Assembly: GCF_022965805.1 (NCBI RefSeq)
Contig: NW_027331365.1
Span: forward strand, 62,001 to 126,000
Source of the DNA: Primulina eburnea
Taxonomy: Eukaryota; Streptophyta; Magnoliopsida; Lamiales; Gesneriaceae
DNA length: 64,000 nucleotides
Direction: 5' to 3'
Under the pieces are notes generated by a model. That model ran no database searches and was not told the origin of the DNA. It saw only the letters and a list, made by a program, of their open reading frames with translations. Positions 47,627 through 58,679 of the stretch are shown here, piece after piece; the stretch's first letter is position 1; every line of letters begins with the position of its first letter. Position numbers and translations under genes: made by a program.

Positions 47627-50285
47627 TTAAAACTCACCGAATAACTCGGGGTAACGATCTCTCATCTCCAACTCAGACTCCCATGTAGCTTCCTCCTCTG
47701 AATGGTTGAGCCATCTGACTTTGACTCGCTTAACCAGCTTGTTCCGAAGCTTCTTCTCCTGCCTGTCTAGGATCTGCACTGGCCTCTCCTCATAAGATAG
47801 GTTCGGAGTAAGCTGCAACGGCTCAAAGTTCAGGACATGCGAAGGGTTCGCCATGTACTTCCTCAGCATGGAGACGTGGAACACATTGTGTACTCCGGCC
47901 AGATTCGACGGAAGAGCCACACGATAAGCTAGCGTCCCAACTCTGTCGAGGATCTCAAATGGTCCAATGAATCTCGGACTGAGCTTCCCTTTCTTGCCAA
48001 ATCTCATGACACCTTTCATAGGTGCCACCTTCACAAAGACATGGTCGCCGACAGCAAACTCTAAATCTCTCCTCCTCTGATCTGCATAACTCTTCTGTCG
48101 ACTCTGAGCAGTCCTCATTCTCTAACGGATCCGGGCCACTACGTTGACAGTCTGCTGAATAATATCTGGACTCAACTCTGCTCTCTCTCCTACTTCATCT
48201 CAATGAACCGGAGATCTACACTTGCGGCCATATAGTGCTTCATACGGAGCCATACCAATGGAAGACTAGAAGCTGTTGTTGTAGGTGAACTCTACCAATG
48301 GCAAGTTCGACTCCCAACTCCTTGAGAAATCAATGACGCAAGCACAGAGAAGATCCTCTAAAATCTGAATGACTCGCTCTGACTGCCCATCTGTCTGCGG
48401 ATGGAAAGCTGTGCTAAACAGCAAATTCGTACCTATAGTCGAATGCAAGCTCTTCCAAAATGAGGAAGTGAATCTAGGATCTCTGTCAGATACGATAGAA
48501 ACTGGAATACCATGGAGTCAGACTATCTCTCGGATATACAGCTCTGCATACTGAACCATGGTGAAAGTCGTCTTAATAGGAAAGAAGTGCGCTGACTTGG
48601 TAAGACGATCTACAATCACCCAGATAGCATTCGATCCGCTGGCTGACCTCGGCAATCCGGTCACAAGGTCCATGGTAACATTCTCCCACTTCCACTTAGG
48701 AATAGGGAGAGGCTTGAGCAAACCTGCTGGTCTCTTATGCTCCGCTTTCACTAATTGGCAAGTCAGAAACTCGGACACAAATCGCCTGATATCCTTCTTC
48801 ATCCCTGGCCACCAATACAATAGCTGCAGATCCTTGTACATCTTCGTACTCCCTGGATGAATAGAGTACGGCGATGTATGGGCTTCTGATAAGATATCTG
48901 CTCGGATAGAATCACTGCTAGGAACCCACATCCTGTCTCGGTATCTCACAATACCATCACTGACTGAATACAAGACACTGCCCTTGGCCTCATCCCTCTG
49001 CTTCCACTTTGCTAACTGCTCATCTGATGACTGACCACTGCGAATACAGTCCATAAGGGAAGACTGAATGGTCAAGGTAGATAGACGGGGAACTTTACCT
49101 TGAGGATAAGTCTCAAGATCAAACATCTGCATCTCAATCTGAAGAGGTCTCGACAGTGTCAAATGAGCCATCACTACGACTTTTCTGCTCAATGCATCCG
49201 CAACTACATTAGCTTTACCCGGGTGGTAGCTAATGTCACAATCATAATCCTTCACAAGCTCCAACCAACGCCTCTGACGCATGTTCAGCTCCTTCTGCGT
49301 AAAGAAATACTTGAGGCTCTTGTGGTCGGTAAAGATCTGGCACTTCTCTCCATACAGATAATGCCTCCAAATCTTCAAGGCAAAAACTACTGTGGCCAAC
49401 TCTAGATCATGAGTAGGGTAGTTATTCTCATGAGTCTTCAACTGTCCAGAAGCATAAGCTATCACCTTCCCATACTGCATCAATATTGCGCCATGACCGA
49501 GCTTCGAAGCATCGGTATACAGAAAAAACTCACCGGACCCTGACGGAACGGCCAAAACTGGTGCTGAGATAAGAGCTTTCTTCAAAGTATCGAAGCTCTT
49601 CTGACACATGAACTCCTTGTCAAGAAGTTCCTGAATCTGCTTCTTAAGCTCTGCCATCTCTGTCGGTGCAAGTCGGTACGGTGCTTTTGATATCGGAGCC
49701 GTACCTGGCATAAGCTCGATGGAAAACTCCACCTCTCTCTCAGGTGGCATACCAGAAACATCCTCAGGAAAAACGTCTAAGAAGTCTCTAACAATCGGAA
49801 CATCTGAGGCTGACTGACTGGGTGCCTCGGGGACAGATACAAAGGTTGCTAGAAACGCCCGACACCCTCTATGCATGAGCTTCCTAGCCTGAACATATGG
49901 AATAATACGTGGTAAAGGAAAGTACATGTCTGGCTCAAATAAGAACTGCGTCATTTTAGGCGGTCGGACTAGAATAGATCTCCGCTAGAAGTCAATCAAA
50001 ACTCTGTTCTGCAGTAACCAATCCATCCCTAGAATAATGTCAAACTCTGGCATCGGCAGTACGATAAGATCCGCATAAACAAGGTTACCATGGAGCTCAA
50101 GATCTATGTCTCGGATCACACTGGTGGCTGCCATCTCCTCGCCAGACGGCAGTACTATGGAATAGGCTATATCTAGCCAATGGTCTTAACTTTGAGGAAA
50201 TTAACAAAGACCTCTGAAATGAATGAGTGAGTGGCCCCTGAATCTATCAAGGTCTTCGTAGCGAAACCGGATATAAAAATTCTCC
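47627..50285 (-). pseudogene. B-II pol, three stops and an in-frame 720-bp RT deletion
   Basis: The three open stretches 47627-48118, 48266-48448 and 48518-49954 share one frame. In - strand order they hold a damaged protease (DSGA region near 50245, broken around 50180-50190), then the RT N-terminus, then a direct jump from QELLDKEF to [10 protein letters not shown]. RNase H ([19 protein letters not shown]), integrase and a chromodomain-like end follow. The RT palm with the DD motif is absent. Against B-I the missing part is 55790-56509, exactly 240 codons. It cannot reverse-transcribe. Confidence 0.9.
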
Positions 50286-50478
50286 CTGAAAGATCGGAAC
50301 TCTAAGTTGAACCCAATAGTTACAAAGACTAAACTTATAGACATGCAAAGGTTGAAGTTCTTCTAACTTAAATTTCCAAAATATTACAAAGTAGAGCATG
50401 CAATCCTAAGGCAATTCTATGTTCAAAATATTAACCCAAAACATTAAGTTCCAAATGCAGACTCAAAGCTTAAGGTAC
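50286..50478 (-). other. Predicted gag-protease intron of B-II (193 bp)
   Basis: The - strand reads TTGACAG/GTACCTTAAG at the 5' side and GATCTTTCAG/GGAGAATT at the 3' side, with a T-rich tract before the AG. Splicing joins ACA-G|GG-AGA-ATT and leads in frame to the protease. The unspliced gag frame ends at the TAA at 50444-50446. It has the same length and sites as in B-I and the same codon phase as in A. Confidence 0.65.
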
Positions 50479-51570
50479 CTGTCAACAGCATAGTATCGGG
50501 GTTCGTCTTCATCGCATGGAGAGCAAACACTCTGCCCTGGGTAGGCAGGTTCCTCTGAGGGCACTGCAGAAATAAGTGGTTTGGACTACCACACCTATAA
50601 CACTTTCCTGACCCATACAAACATGCTCCAAGATGGCGACGTGAACACTTAGGGAAGACTGGCGACGTGAACACTTAGGGAAGACTGGGCGCTCAGGAGC
50701 CATCGGGGCTGGGCGTCCCCGCTGCTGCTGCTGCTGGCCTCTGTTTCTAGGCTACCCGTGAAAAATCCTCTTGTTCTGCTGCTGATGCTGCTGAGGAAGA
50801 TGGCGGTGCGGTACCTGGGCTGGTCGCTTTCCCAAGCGATCTCTCTCGATATCACGCTGATCCTGCTCTGTGGCTAGGGCTTTGGAGACAGCGACCTCAT
50901 AAGAAGTAGGGTCAGACACCCTAACATCACGGCGCAAAATCGGCCGTAGACCCACTAGAAAATGCATCATCTTGGCTCTAGCATCATTTGCGATCAGGGG
51001 TACAAAATGACAATCCCTCTCGAACTTACGGATGAACTCCGTAACAGTCATATCTCCTTGTCTCAAGCTCATAAACTCAGTGGTCAACCTAGTGCGCACT
51101 TCCTCAGCAAAGTATTTGGAGTAGAACACCTCCGTGAAGCGTACCCAACTCAGCGTAGCCATGTTCAGGGCTACCGATGCTCCTTCCCACCATAAGCGGG
51201 CATCTCCTCCGAATAAGTATGTGGCACGTCGGACTCTGTCTGCATCTCCAAGCTCCATGAACTCGAAGATAACGTCAAGGGACTTGATCCAGCCCTTAGC
51301 AATCATGGGGTCAGACGTCCCAGAAAACTCTTTCGGACGCATCTTCATGAATCTTTCGTAGACAGCCTCGGGCCCTGTCGGCCTGGTCACCACAGCATTG
51401 TTCCCCGCAAACTGTGCGAAGAACTGAGTCATCCCAGCTAACATCTGGGCATTCTTGTCCGATGGAGGTGGAGGTGGTAAGTCTCTCTCCTACCTCGGCT
51501 CCTCTCTGTCCTCTCGGCGAGGCTCATCCTCAGTAGGGCGCTCAAGGATGCGTCTAGGGGGCATACTGTT
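50479..51570 (-). pseudogene. B-II gag, broken
   Basis: MPPRR start near 51568. An in-frame TAG near 51492 precedes the open core 50752-51444 (MRPKEFSGTSDPMIAKGW, WWEGASVALN, SLRQGDMTVTEFIRKFERD). The C-terminal CCHC knuckle CYRCGSPNHLFLQC is in another frame (50444-50674), because a 26-bp unit is tandemly duplicated at 50635-50686. Retrotransposon Gag family. Confidence 0.9.
50635..50686. repeat. 26-bp tandem duplication in B-II gag
   Basis: GGCGACGTGAACACTTAGGG... is present twice (50635-50660, 50661-50686). B-I has one copy at about 57533. The extra 26 bases shift the reading frame just before the zinc knuckle. Confidence 0.9.
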
Positions 51571-51790
51571 CCATAACCCATACGTAACTAACATGCATAA
51601 TTCCACAATTTATTTAAATTTAAATACTGAACAAATGAAATGAATCTGGACATAAAATGCTTCATGAAATCATGCCGTTAAAATTAATTCATGCTTTAAA
51701 TAAAATGCGTAAATGTAAACTTACAGACCGAAGACGTGACTTCATGAGCTTCTCGTGATCAGTAGTAGTACAACCCTACACAGAACCACC

Positions 51791-51802
51791 GCTCTGATAC
51801 CA
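51791..51802 (-). other. Primer-binding site of B-II (tRNA-iMet)
   Basis: The - strand TGGTATCAGAGC lies two bases inside the 5' LTR, a perfect match to the initiator-Met tRNA end, as in A. Confidence 0.9.
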
Positions 51803-51804
51803 TC

Positions 51805-54800
51805 TATAACGGCCTAAAATCCTTACATGGAAAATTTGCGAAAAAATTAAAATTTTTCTTTTTAAATAATTAAAATTGCCTCCTTCATAAATGAACTTAT
51901 AAATAAAGTTTGATGTTCAATGTGGCAACGGAAAAATTAACATTTTTGAAATAACAGTAAAAAGTTTTTCCAACAATAATTAAAATGTTTGAGCCATCAA
52001 TTAAAAATAAATGCTGAACCGAGGTCCTCGGGTTCCACTACTGCCGACTCGAGCTAGCTCACTGGTCCCCGCCCTCGACCCCGGCATCATCAGAACCTAC
52101 GACAATCAAGTCTAGTGAGCCTAAAGACTCAACATGTATATATCGTAAATACTATAGTAAAATTTCATTGAATCAAAATGTCATGTCAAGAGGCATATCG
52201 TAAAAGTGTCGTGTCATGATTAATTATAATACGTGCATAACTGAACTGAAAATATCATGGTAAAAATGTTTGCTCCTAGGAGCCCTGTACAGAAATAGTC
52301 TGTAAAAATTTTCCTGGTGAGATTATGGTATACGCAAGTGGCCCCTGCACTGAAACTGACCTGTAACTGGCGACCGGATAATAAAATGCTCCCATGACCG
52401 GTAACTGGCGACCGGGTAAAATAGCAAACGTATGATTAGACTGTAGTCACAGTATACTGGGTGAAACAAACTCAACTGACCGGTAACTGGCGACCGGATT
52501 TAGCAATAATCCCATGATAGTGTAATGGCCACAAGCAATAGCGCATAATCTCAAAAATGAACATTTTATATATTTATGCACGTAATATAATTAAATGACA
52601 CAATTAAATATCCTGAAATAATTTACTGCTTGGATTGGATCGCTCCCAGGCTCGCTGCAACCTAAATATGTCATGAAAAATATGCAATAGATTTATGGGA
52701 CCAAACTATGCAATAACATTCTAAAATGTGACAATTACGCCTACCGACTTCGTATTTAATCATGACTCCGAACCAACCAGAACCAACACTGAACCGTCAT
52801 GTAGTCATGATTAAAATATGCCTAAAATAATAAAATAATGCTCCTAAAATGGTGAGGGCCGAAATCTAGGTGAATGGAGGCCAAAACATTAAACGCTCTT
52901 TCGAGAGTCAATTTGGCACATCGCACCGTAAATTCTCGTACGACCTAAAAAATGATCCGAATGACGAACGGTCGAAAACATGACCTTCCCAACTCAATGA
53001 GGCAATGTCCAGTCCAAGGCCATAGGTTAAAAGCCCACCAAGAACTCAAACGATCCTCCAAACCGACACAGCAAGTTGCTATCTAAAAATACAGCAACCG
53101 TGCTTTGGTTTGCTTGCGAGGCTAATGGCCATTGGGGCTTGATCCACTGACCAACACCTCTTACCAACGTCCCAAGAATGATTTGAACCATGTCTAGGGG
53201 CCCTAGGCCAGCCACAATCCTCAACATTCCAGCAACCAACCGAAAACTCCTACTGAGGACACTCATGCGTGCGTGTGTGGTGTTGTGCTTCGCTTGCTGT
53301 CTCGTCTCGTTCCAGTGGCCATTTGATTGACCATGGCACGACCTAGACATCTTGGGGTATGGTATGAACCACGGCTAAGGGCCATTGGCCAACCAAGATC
53401 CACACCAAACGAACCAAATCGAACACATCTATGCTGTAAAAATGAAGAAGCCGAATGTGGGGGAGGGCTGTTCTAGCGTTTTATGTAAAAACCGATTAGC
53501 CATGGACCAAGCCACCAAAAGGGCAACTTAGTCACGTCTTAGACATGCTAGGGAAGTGATCTAACCATGGCTATAGGCCCATATGGCAGCCAAGATCCGA
53601 TCTATTCCATTATGACAGCAACATCAGATTTTTGAACACAAATGGGCACAAATGGAGTTGCTGTCATTCTCGAATTTCCAGCAAGCATGGGGGCTGAAAC
53701 AATGGACTAAAGTGATCCTAATCCATGCTAGAACATGTCTAGATGTCGCCTTGGGAGCCTGGAACCGAACCAATACCTGAAACCACAACATCAAAGAAAA
53801 CTGTGAAGCTTGAAAAGAAAGGGGCCGAAATTCTGCATGTTGCTCTTTTCTGAAAATGCTGATGTATTTCGGTTTTTACATGAAAGGGGGATCATGAAAC
53901 ATGAAAATATGATAGTATGACTTGATTGAAGAGTCAAGGAAGAATATATGCATGCCTGGTTTCGTTTGAAAGAAAAACGAAAAGAAGAGACGATCCGGCG
54001 CGGAGGTGGTGGAGCGCTTTACTACTTAGCTTGATCCTGAATTTTTCTCTCTTGTTTTCCCTTAGCACCTCACGATTTTTGCCTCTAAAATGACTCTGAA
54101 TTTCGAGCTTAGGTAGAGGGGGAGATGGTTAGGGGAGTGAGGGAAGTGGGTGCAAAATATAAGGGGTAACTCAAGACCAAGTCTCCCTCATTTTGAATTT
54201 TGAATTGTTGTTTGATATCAAATGAGTTGAGGATGGATCTAGAAGGTGGGGGCCGAAATCTTAAGCTTTCTAGACAAGGATAATGCTCAATAATTAATTA
54301 ATTAAGGTGGACTAATAATAAAAGAAAGATTAGCATGTTAACACCAAAAAGAATGGGTCAAAAGGGTGATGAGTTTGCATGGTAATGCTTAATCTATTAA
54401 GGTGCCGAAAATACAATAAAATTAAGGGGAGAAATTGTTTAGTTACTAAATATTAATACCTTAAGAGCCTTATCTATCCCTTAATTAATTTATTGAATTA
54501 ATCCCTTAATTAAGTAACTCAAATGAGCTTGTTTTCCTACTCACCTCAAGTAATTAAACTAAATTCTCAAACTTCCTTTTTAACTTAAATGAACTTACTT
54601 GCTAGCTAAAATAAATCCTGGAAATGTTTCTCGAATCTTAAATTCTATCTCAAAACTCCAACTCCAGTCCGGCCTCACTGAAATAACTGAAATGGTAAAA
54701 ATCAAATTACTGCATGAAATAATAAAATAATTAACTTTAAATACCCATGCAACAAAAATCATTTTTAATTTAAATACTAGAATTATGCATGGTTTAGACG

Positions 54801-54823
54801 TAGTCTAAGTTACGGGTTATACA
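51805..54823 (-). repeat. 5' LTR of B-II
   Basis: 3019 bp from TATAACGGCC to GGGTTATACA on the window strand. The palindrome is GAGCCTAAAGACTC here (52117-52130). CCGGTAACTGGCGACCGG repeats are at about 52355-52500. It is followed by GCTGA (54824-54828) and the resumed B-I integrase. Confidence 0.92.
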
Positions 54824-54828
54824 GCTGA

Positions 54829-57183
54829 CCTCGGCAATCCGGTCACAAAGTCTATGGTAACATTCTCCCACTTCTACTCGGGAATAGGGAGAGGCTTGAG
54901 CAAACCTGCTGGTCTCTGATGCTCGGCCTTCACTAACTGACAAGTCAGACACTCGGATACAAATCGTCTGATATCCTTTTTCATCCTTGGCCACCAATAC
55001 AATAGCTGCAGATCCTTGTACATCTTCGTACTCCCTGGATGAATAGAGTACGACGACATATGGGCTTCTGATAAGATATCTGCTCGGATAGAATCACTGC
55101 TAGGAACCCATATCCTGTCTCGGTACCTCACAATACCATCACTGACTGAATACAAGACACTGCCCTTGGCCTCATCTCTCTGCTTCCACTTGACCAACTC
55201 CTCATTTGCTGACTGACCACTGTGAATGCGGTCCAAAAGGGAAGACTGAATGATCAAGGTAGATAGATGGGGAACTCTACCTTGAGGATAAGTCTCAAGA
55301 TCAAACCACTGCATCTCAAACTGAAGAGGTTTCGAAACTGTCAAAAGGGCCATCGCTGCAACTTTCCTGCTCAATGCATCCGCAACTACATTAGCTTTAC
55401 CCGGGTGGTAGCTAATGTCACAATCATAGTCCTTCACAAGCTCCAACCAACGCCTCTGACGCATATTCAGCTCCTTCTGCGTAAAGAAATACTTGAGGCT
55501 CTTGTGGTCGGTAAAGATCTGGCATTTCTCTCCATACAGGGAGTGCTTCCAAATCTTCGAGGCAAAAACTATTGCGGCCAACTCTAGATCATGGGTAGGG
55601 TAATTCTTCTCATGAGTCTTCAACTGTCTAGAAGCATAAGCTATTACCTTCCCATGCTACATCAATACGGCGCCAAGACCGAGCTTCGAAGTATCGGTAT
55701 ACAGTACAAACTCACCGGACCTTGACGGCACGGCCAAAACTGGTGCTGAGATAAGAGCTTGCTTCAAAGTATCGAAGCTCTTCTGACACTCCTCGCTCCA
55801 AACAAATTTCACATTCTTCTTTGTCAGTGCTGTGAGTGGAACTGCAATCGAAGAGAATCCCTTAATGAACTTCCGATAATATCTCTCTAAGCCAAGAAAA
55901 CTGCGGATCTCTGATTCATTCTGCGGCACAACCCAATCTCTGACTGCTGCAACCTTCGCTGGGTCTACCTCAATGCCACTGCTGGAAACAATGTGGCCTA
56001 AGAACGCCACCTTCTCTAACCAGAATTCCCATTTACTGAACTTTGCGAATAATTTGTGCTTCTGCAATGTCTGCAATACTGTGGTCAGATGTCTGTTGTG
56101 ATCCTCCCGATTCTTGGAGTAGACGAGAATGTCATCTATGAACACTATCACAAACTGGTCGAGGTACGGCTGAAACATGCGATTCATGAGATCCATGAAG
56201 ATCGCTGGCGCATTTGTCAAACCCAACGGTATCACAAGGAACTCGTAGTGACCATAACGAGTCCTGAAAGCTGTCTTCGAAACATTAGCATCTCTCACCC
56301 TCAACTGGTGATAACCTGAACGCAGATCTATCTTAGAGAAAATCGAAGCTCCCTGCAACTGGTCAAACAGATCCTCAATCCTCGGAAGTGGGTATTTATT
56401 CTTCACTGTAACCCTGTTCAACTCCCGATAGTCAATAAAAATCCTCATCGTGCCATCTTTCTTCTTAACAAACAAGACTGGCGCGCCCCAAGTTGAGAAA
56501 CTAAGGCGAATGAACTCCTTGTCAAGAAGTTCATGAATCTACTTCTTAAGCTCTGCCATCTCTGTCAGTGCAAGTCGGTACGGTGCTTTTGAGATAGAAG
56601 CCGTACCTGGCATAAGCTCAATGGAAAACTCCACCTCTCTCTCCGGTGGCATACCAGAGACGTACTCAGGAAAAACTTCTAAGAAGTCTCTAACAATCGG
56701 AACATCTGAGGCTGACTGACTGGGCGCCTCGGGGACAGATACAAAGGTTGAATGACTGACACCCTCTATGCATGAGCTTCCTAGCCTGAACATATGGAAT
56801 AATGCACGGTAAAGGAAAGTACCTGTCTGGCTCAAATAAGAACTGCGTCATTCCAGGCGGTCGGACTAGAACAGATCTCCGCTGGAAATCAATCAAAACT
56901 CTGTTCTGCAGTAACCAATCCATCCCTAGAATAATGTCAAACTCTGGCATCGGCAGTACGATAAGATCCGCATAAACAAGGTTACCATGGAGCTCAAGAT
57001 CTATGTCTCGGATCACATTGGTGGCTGCCAACTCCTCGCCAGACAGCAGTACTACGGAATATGCTATATCTAGCCCAATGGTCTTAACTTTGAGGAAATT
57101 AGCAAAGACCTCTGAAATAAATGAGTGAGTGGCCCCTGAATCTATCAAGGCCTTCGTAGCGTAACCAGATATAAAAATTCTCC
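54829..57183 (-). pseudogene. B-I pol, N-terminal and central part
   Basis: - strand order: protease ([12 protein letters not shown] at about 57113-57148), RT ([20 protein letters not shown]; catalytic FIDDILVYS near 56120), RNase H ([21 protein letters not shown]) and the integrase zinc finger ([15 protein letters not shown]). It joins 32441 across B-II. Breaks: stop TAG near 56538, a frame change near 56750, a stop at about 55656 and one near 54871. The RT core missing from B-II is present here. Confidence 0.9.
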
Positions 57184-57376
57184 CTGAAAGATCGAAACTC
57201 TAAGTTGAACCCGATAGTTACAAAGACTAAACTTATAGACATGCAAATGTTGAAGTTCTTCTAACTTAAATTTCCAAAATATTACAAAGTAGAGCATGCA
57301 ATCCTATCGCAATTTTATGTTCAAAATATTAACCCAAAACATTAAGTTCCAAATGCAGACCCAAAGCTTAAGGTAC
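57184..57376 (-). other. Predicted gag-protease intron of B-I (193 bp)
   Basis: The 5' side is ATGACAG/GTACCTTAAG and the 3' side is GATCTTTCAG/GGAGAATT, as in B-II. Removal joins gag (…T-G) to R-I-F-I-S-G and the protease DSGA motif in one frame. Confidence 0.65.
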
Positions 57377-58445
57377 CTGTCATAAGCATCGTATCTGGGT
57401 TCGTCTCCGTGGCATGGAGAGCAAACACTCTGCCTTGGGTAGGCAGATTCCTCTGAGGGCACTGCAGAAATAAGTGGTCTGGACTACCACACCTATAACA
57501 ATTTCCTGAGCCGTACATACATGCTCCAGGATGGCGACGTGAGTATTTAGGAGAGACTGGGCGCTCAAGAGCCCCCGGGGTTGGGCGTCCCCGCTGCTGC
57601 TGGCCTCTATTTCTAGGCGGCCCGTGAAAAGGCCTCTTGTTCTGCTGCTGATGCTGGTGAGGAGGAAGGGGGTGCGGTACCTAGGCTGGTCGCTTTGCCA
57701 AGCGATCTCTCTCGATATCACGCTGATCCTGCTCTGCGGCTAGAGCTTTGGAGACAGCGACCTCATAAGAAGTAGGGTCAGACACCCTAACATCACGGCG
57801 CAAGATCGGTCGTAGACCCACCAGGAAATGCATCATCTTGGCTCTAGCATCATTTGCGATCAGGGGTACAAAATGACAACCCCTCTCGAACTTACGGATG
57901 AACTCCGTAATCGTCATATCTCCTTGCCTCAAGCTCATAAACTCAGTGGTCAACCTTGTGCGCACTTCCTCAGCTAAGTATTTGGAGTAGAACACCTCCT
58001 TGAAGCGCACCCAACTCAGCGTAGCCACGTTCAGGGCTACCGATGCTCCTTCCCACCATAAGCGGGCATCTCCTCCGAATAAGTAGGTGGCACACCGGAA
58101 TCTGTCTACATCTCCAAGCTCCTTGAACTCGAAGATAACCTCGAGGGACTTGATCCAGCCCTCAGCAATCATGGGGTCAGACGTCCCAGAAAACTCTTTC
58201 GGATGCATCTTCATCAATCTTTCGTAAACAGCCTCGGGCCCTGTCGACCTGGTCGCCACGGCCTGGTTCCCCGCAAACTGTGCGAAGAACTGCGTCATCC
58301 CAGCTAGCATCTGAGCACTCATGTCAGGTGGAGGGGGTGGTGGAGGTGGTAGGTCTCTCTCCTGCCTCCACTCCTCCCTGTCCTCTTGGCGAGGCTCCTC
58401 ATCTCTATTGCGCTCGAGGATGCGCCTAGGGGCATACTGTTCCAT
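57377..58445 (-). pseudogene. B-I gag, one in-frame stop
   Basis: Open from ATG 58443-58445 to a TAG at 57681-57683. The capsid core matches B-II (MHPKEFSGTSDPMIAEGW, WWEGASVALN). Beyond the stop the same frame continues to a CCHC knuckle (YRCGSPDHLFLQC) and the splice site. A one-base loss near the start alters the MPPRR N-terminus seen in A and B-II. There is a Pro run near residue 30. Confidence 0.88.
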
Positions 58446-58665
58446 ACATAACCCATACGTAACTAACATTCATAATTCCATAATTTATTTAAATTTAAAT
58501 ACTGTACAAATAAAATGAATCTGGACATAAAATGCTTCATGAAATCATGCCGTTAAAAATAATTCATGCTTTAAATAAAATGCGTAAATGTAAACTTACA
58601 GACCCAAGACGTGACTTCATGAGCTTCTCGTGATCAGTAGTAGTACAACCCTATACAGAACCATT

Positions 58666-58677
58666 GCTCTAATACCA
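58666..58677 (-). other. Primer-binding site of B-I, one mismatch
   Basis: TGGTATTAGAGC on the - strand, a C to T change from the initiator-Met match in B-II and A, consistent with the age of this copy. Confidence 0.85.
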
Positions 58678-58679
58678 GC

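Larger units (their letters stand above)
32447..54823 (-). mobile_element. Element B-II: second Tekay-like copy nested in B-I
   Basis: About 10.3 kb after removing C, in the same orientation and family as B-I. Left (3') LTR 32447-47590 is split by C. Pol is 47627-50285, predicted intron 50286-50478, gag 50479-51570, primer site 51791-51802, and right (5') LTR 51805-54823. LTR ends are TGTA...TATA. It is inactive: in-frame stops in pol (near 48123, 48267 and 48516) and gag (near 51492), a 26-bp duplication in gag and a 720-bp loss in RT. Confidence 0.92.
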
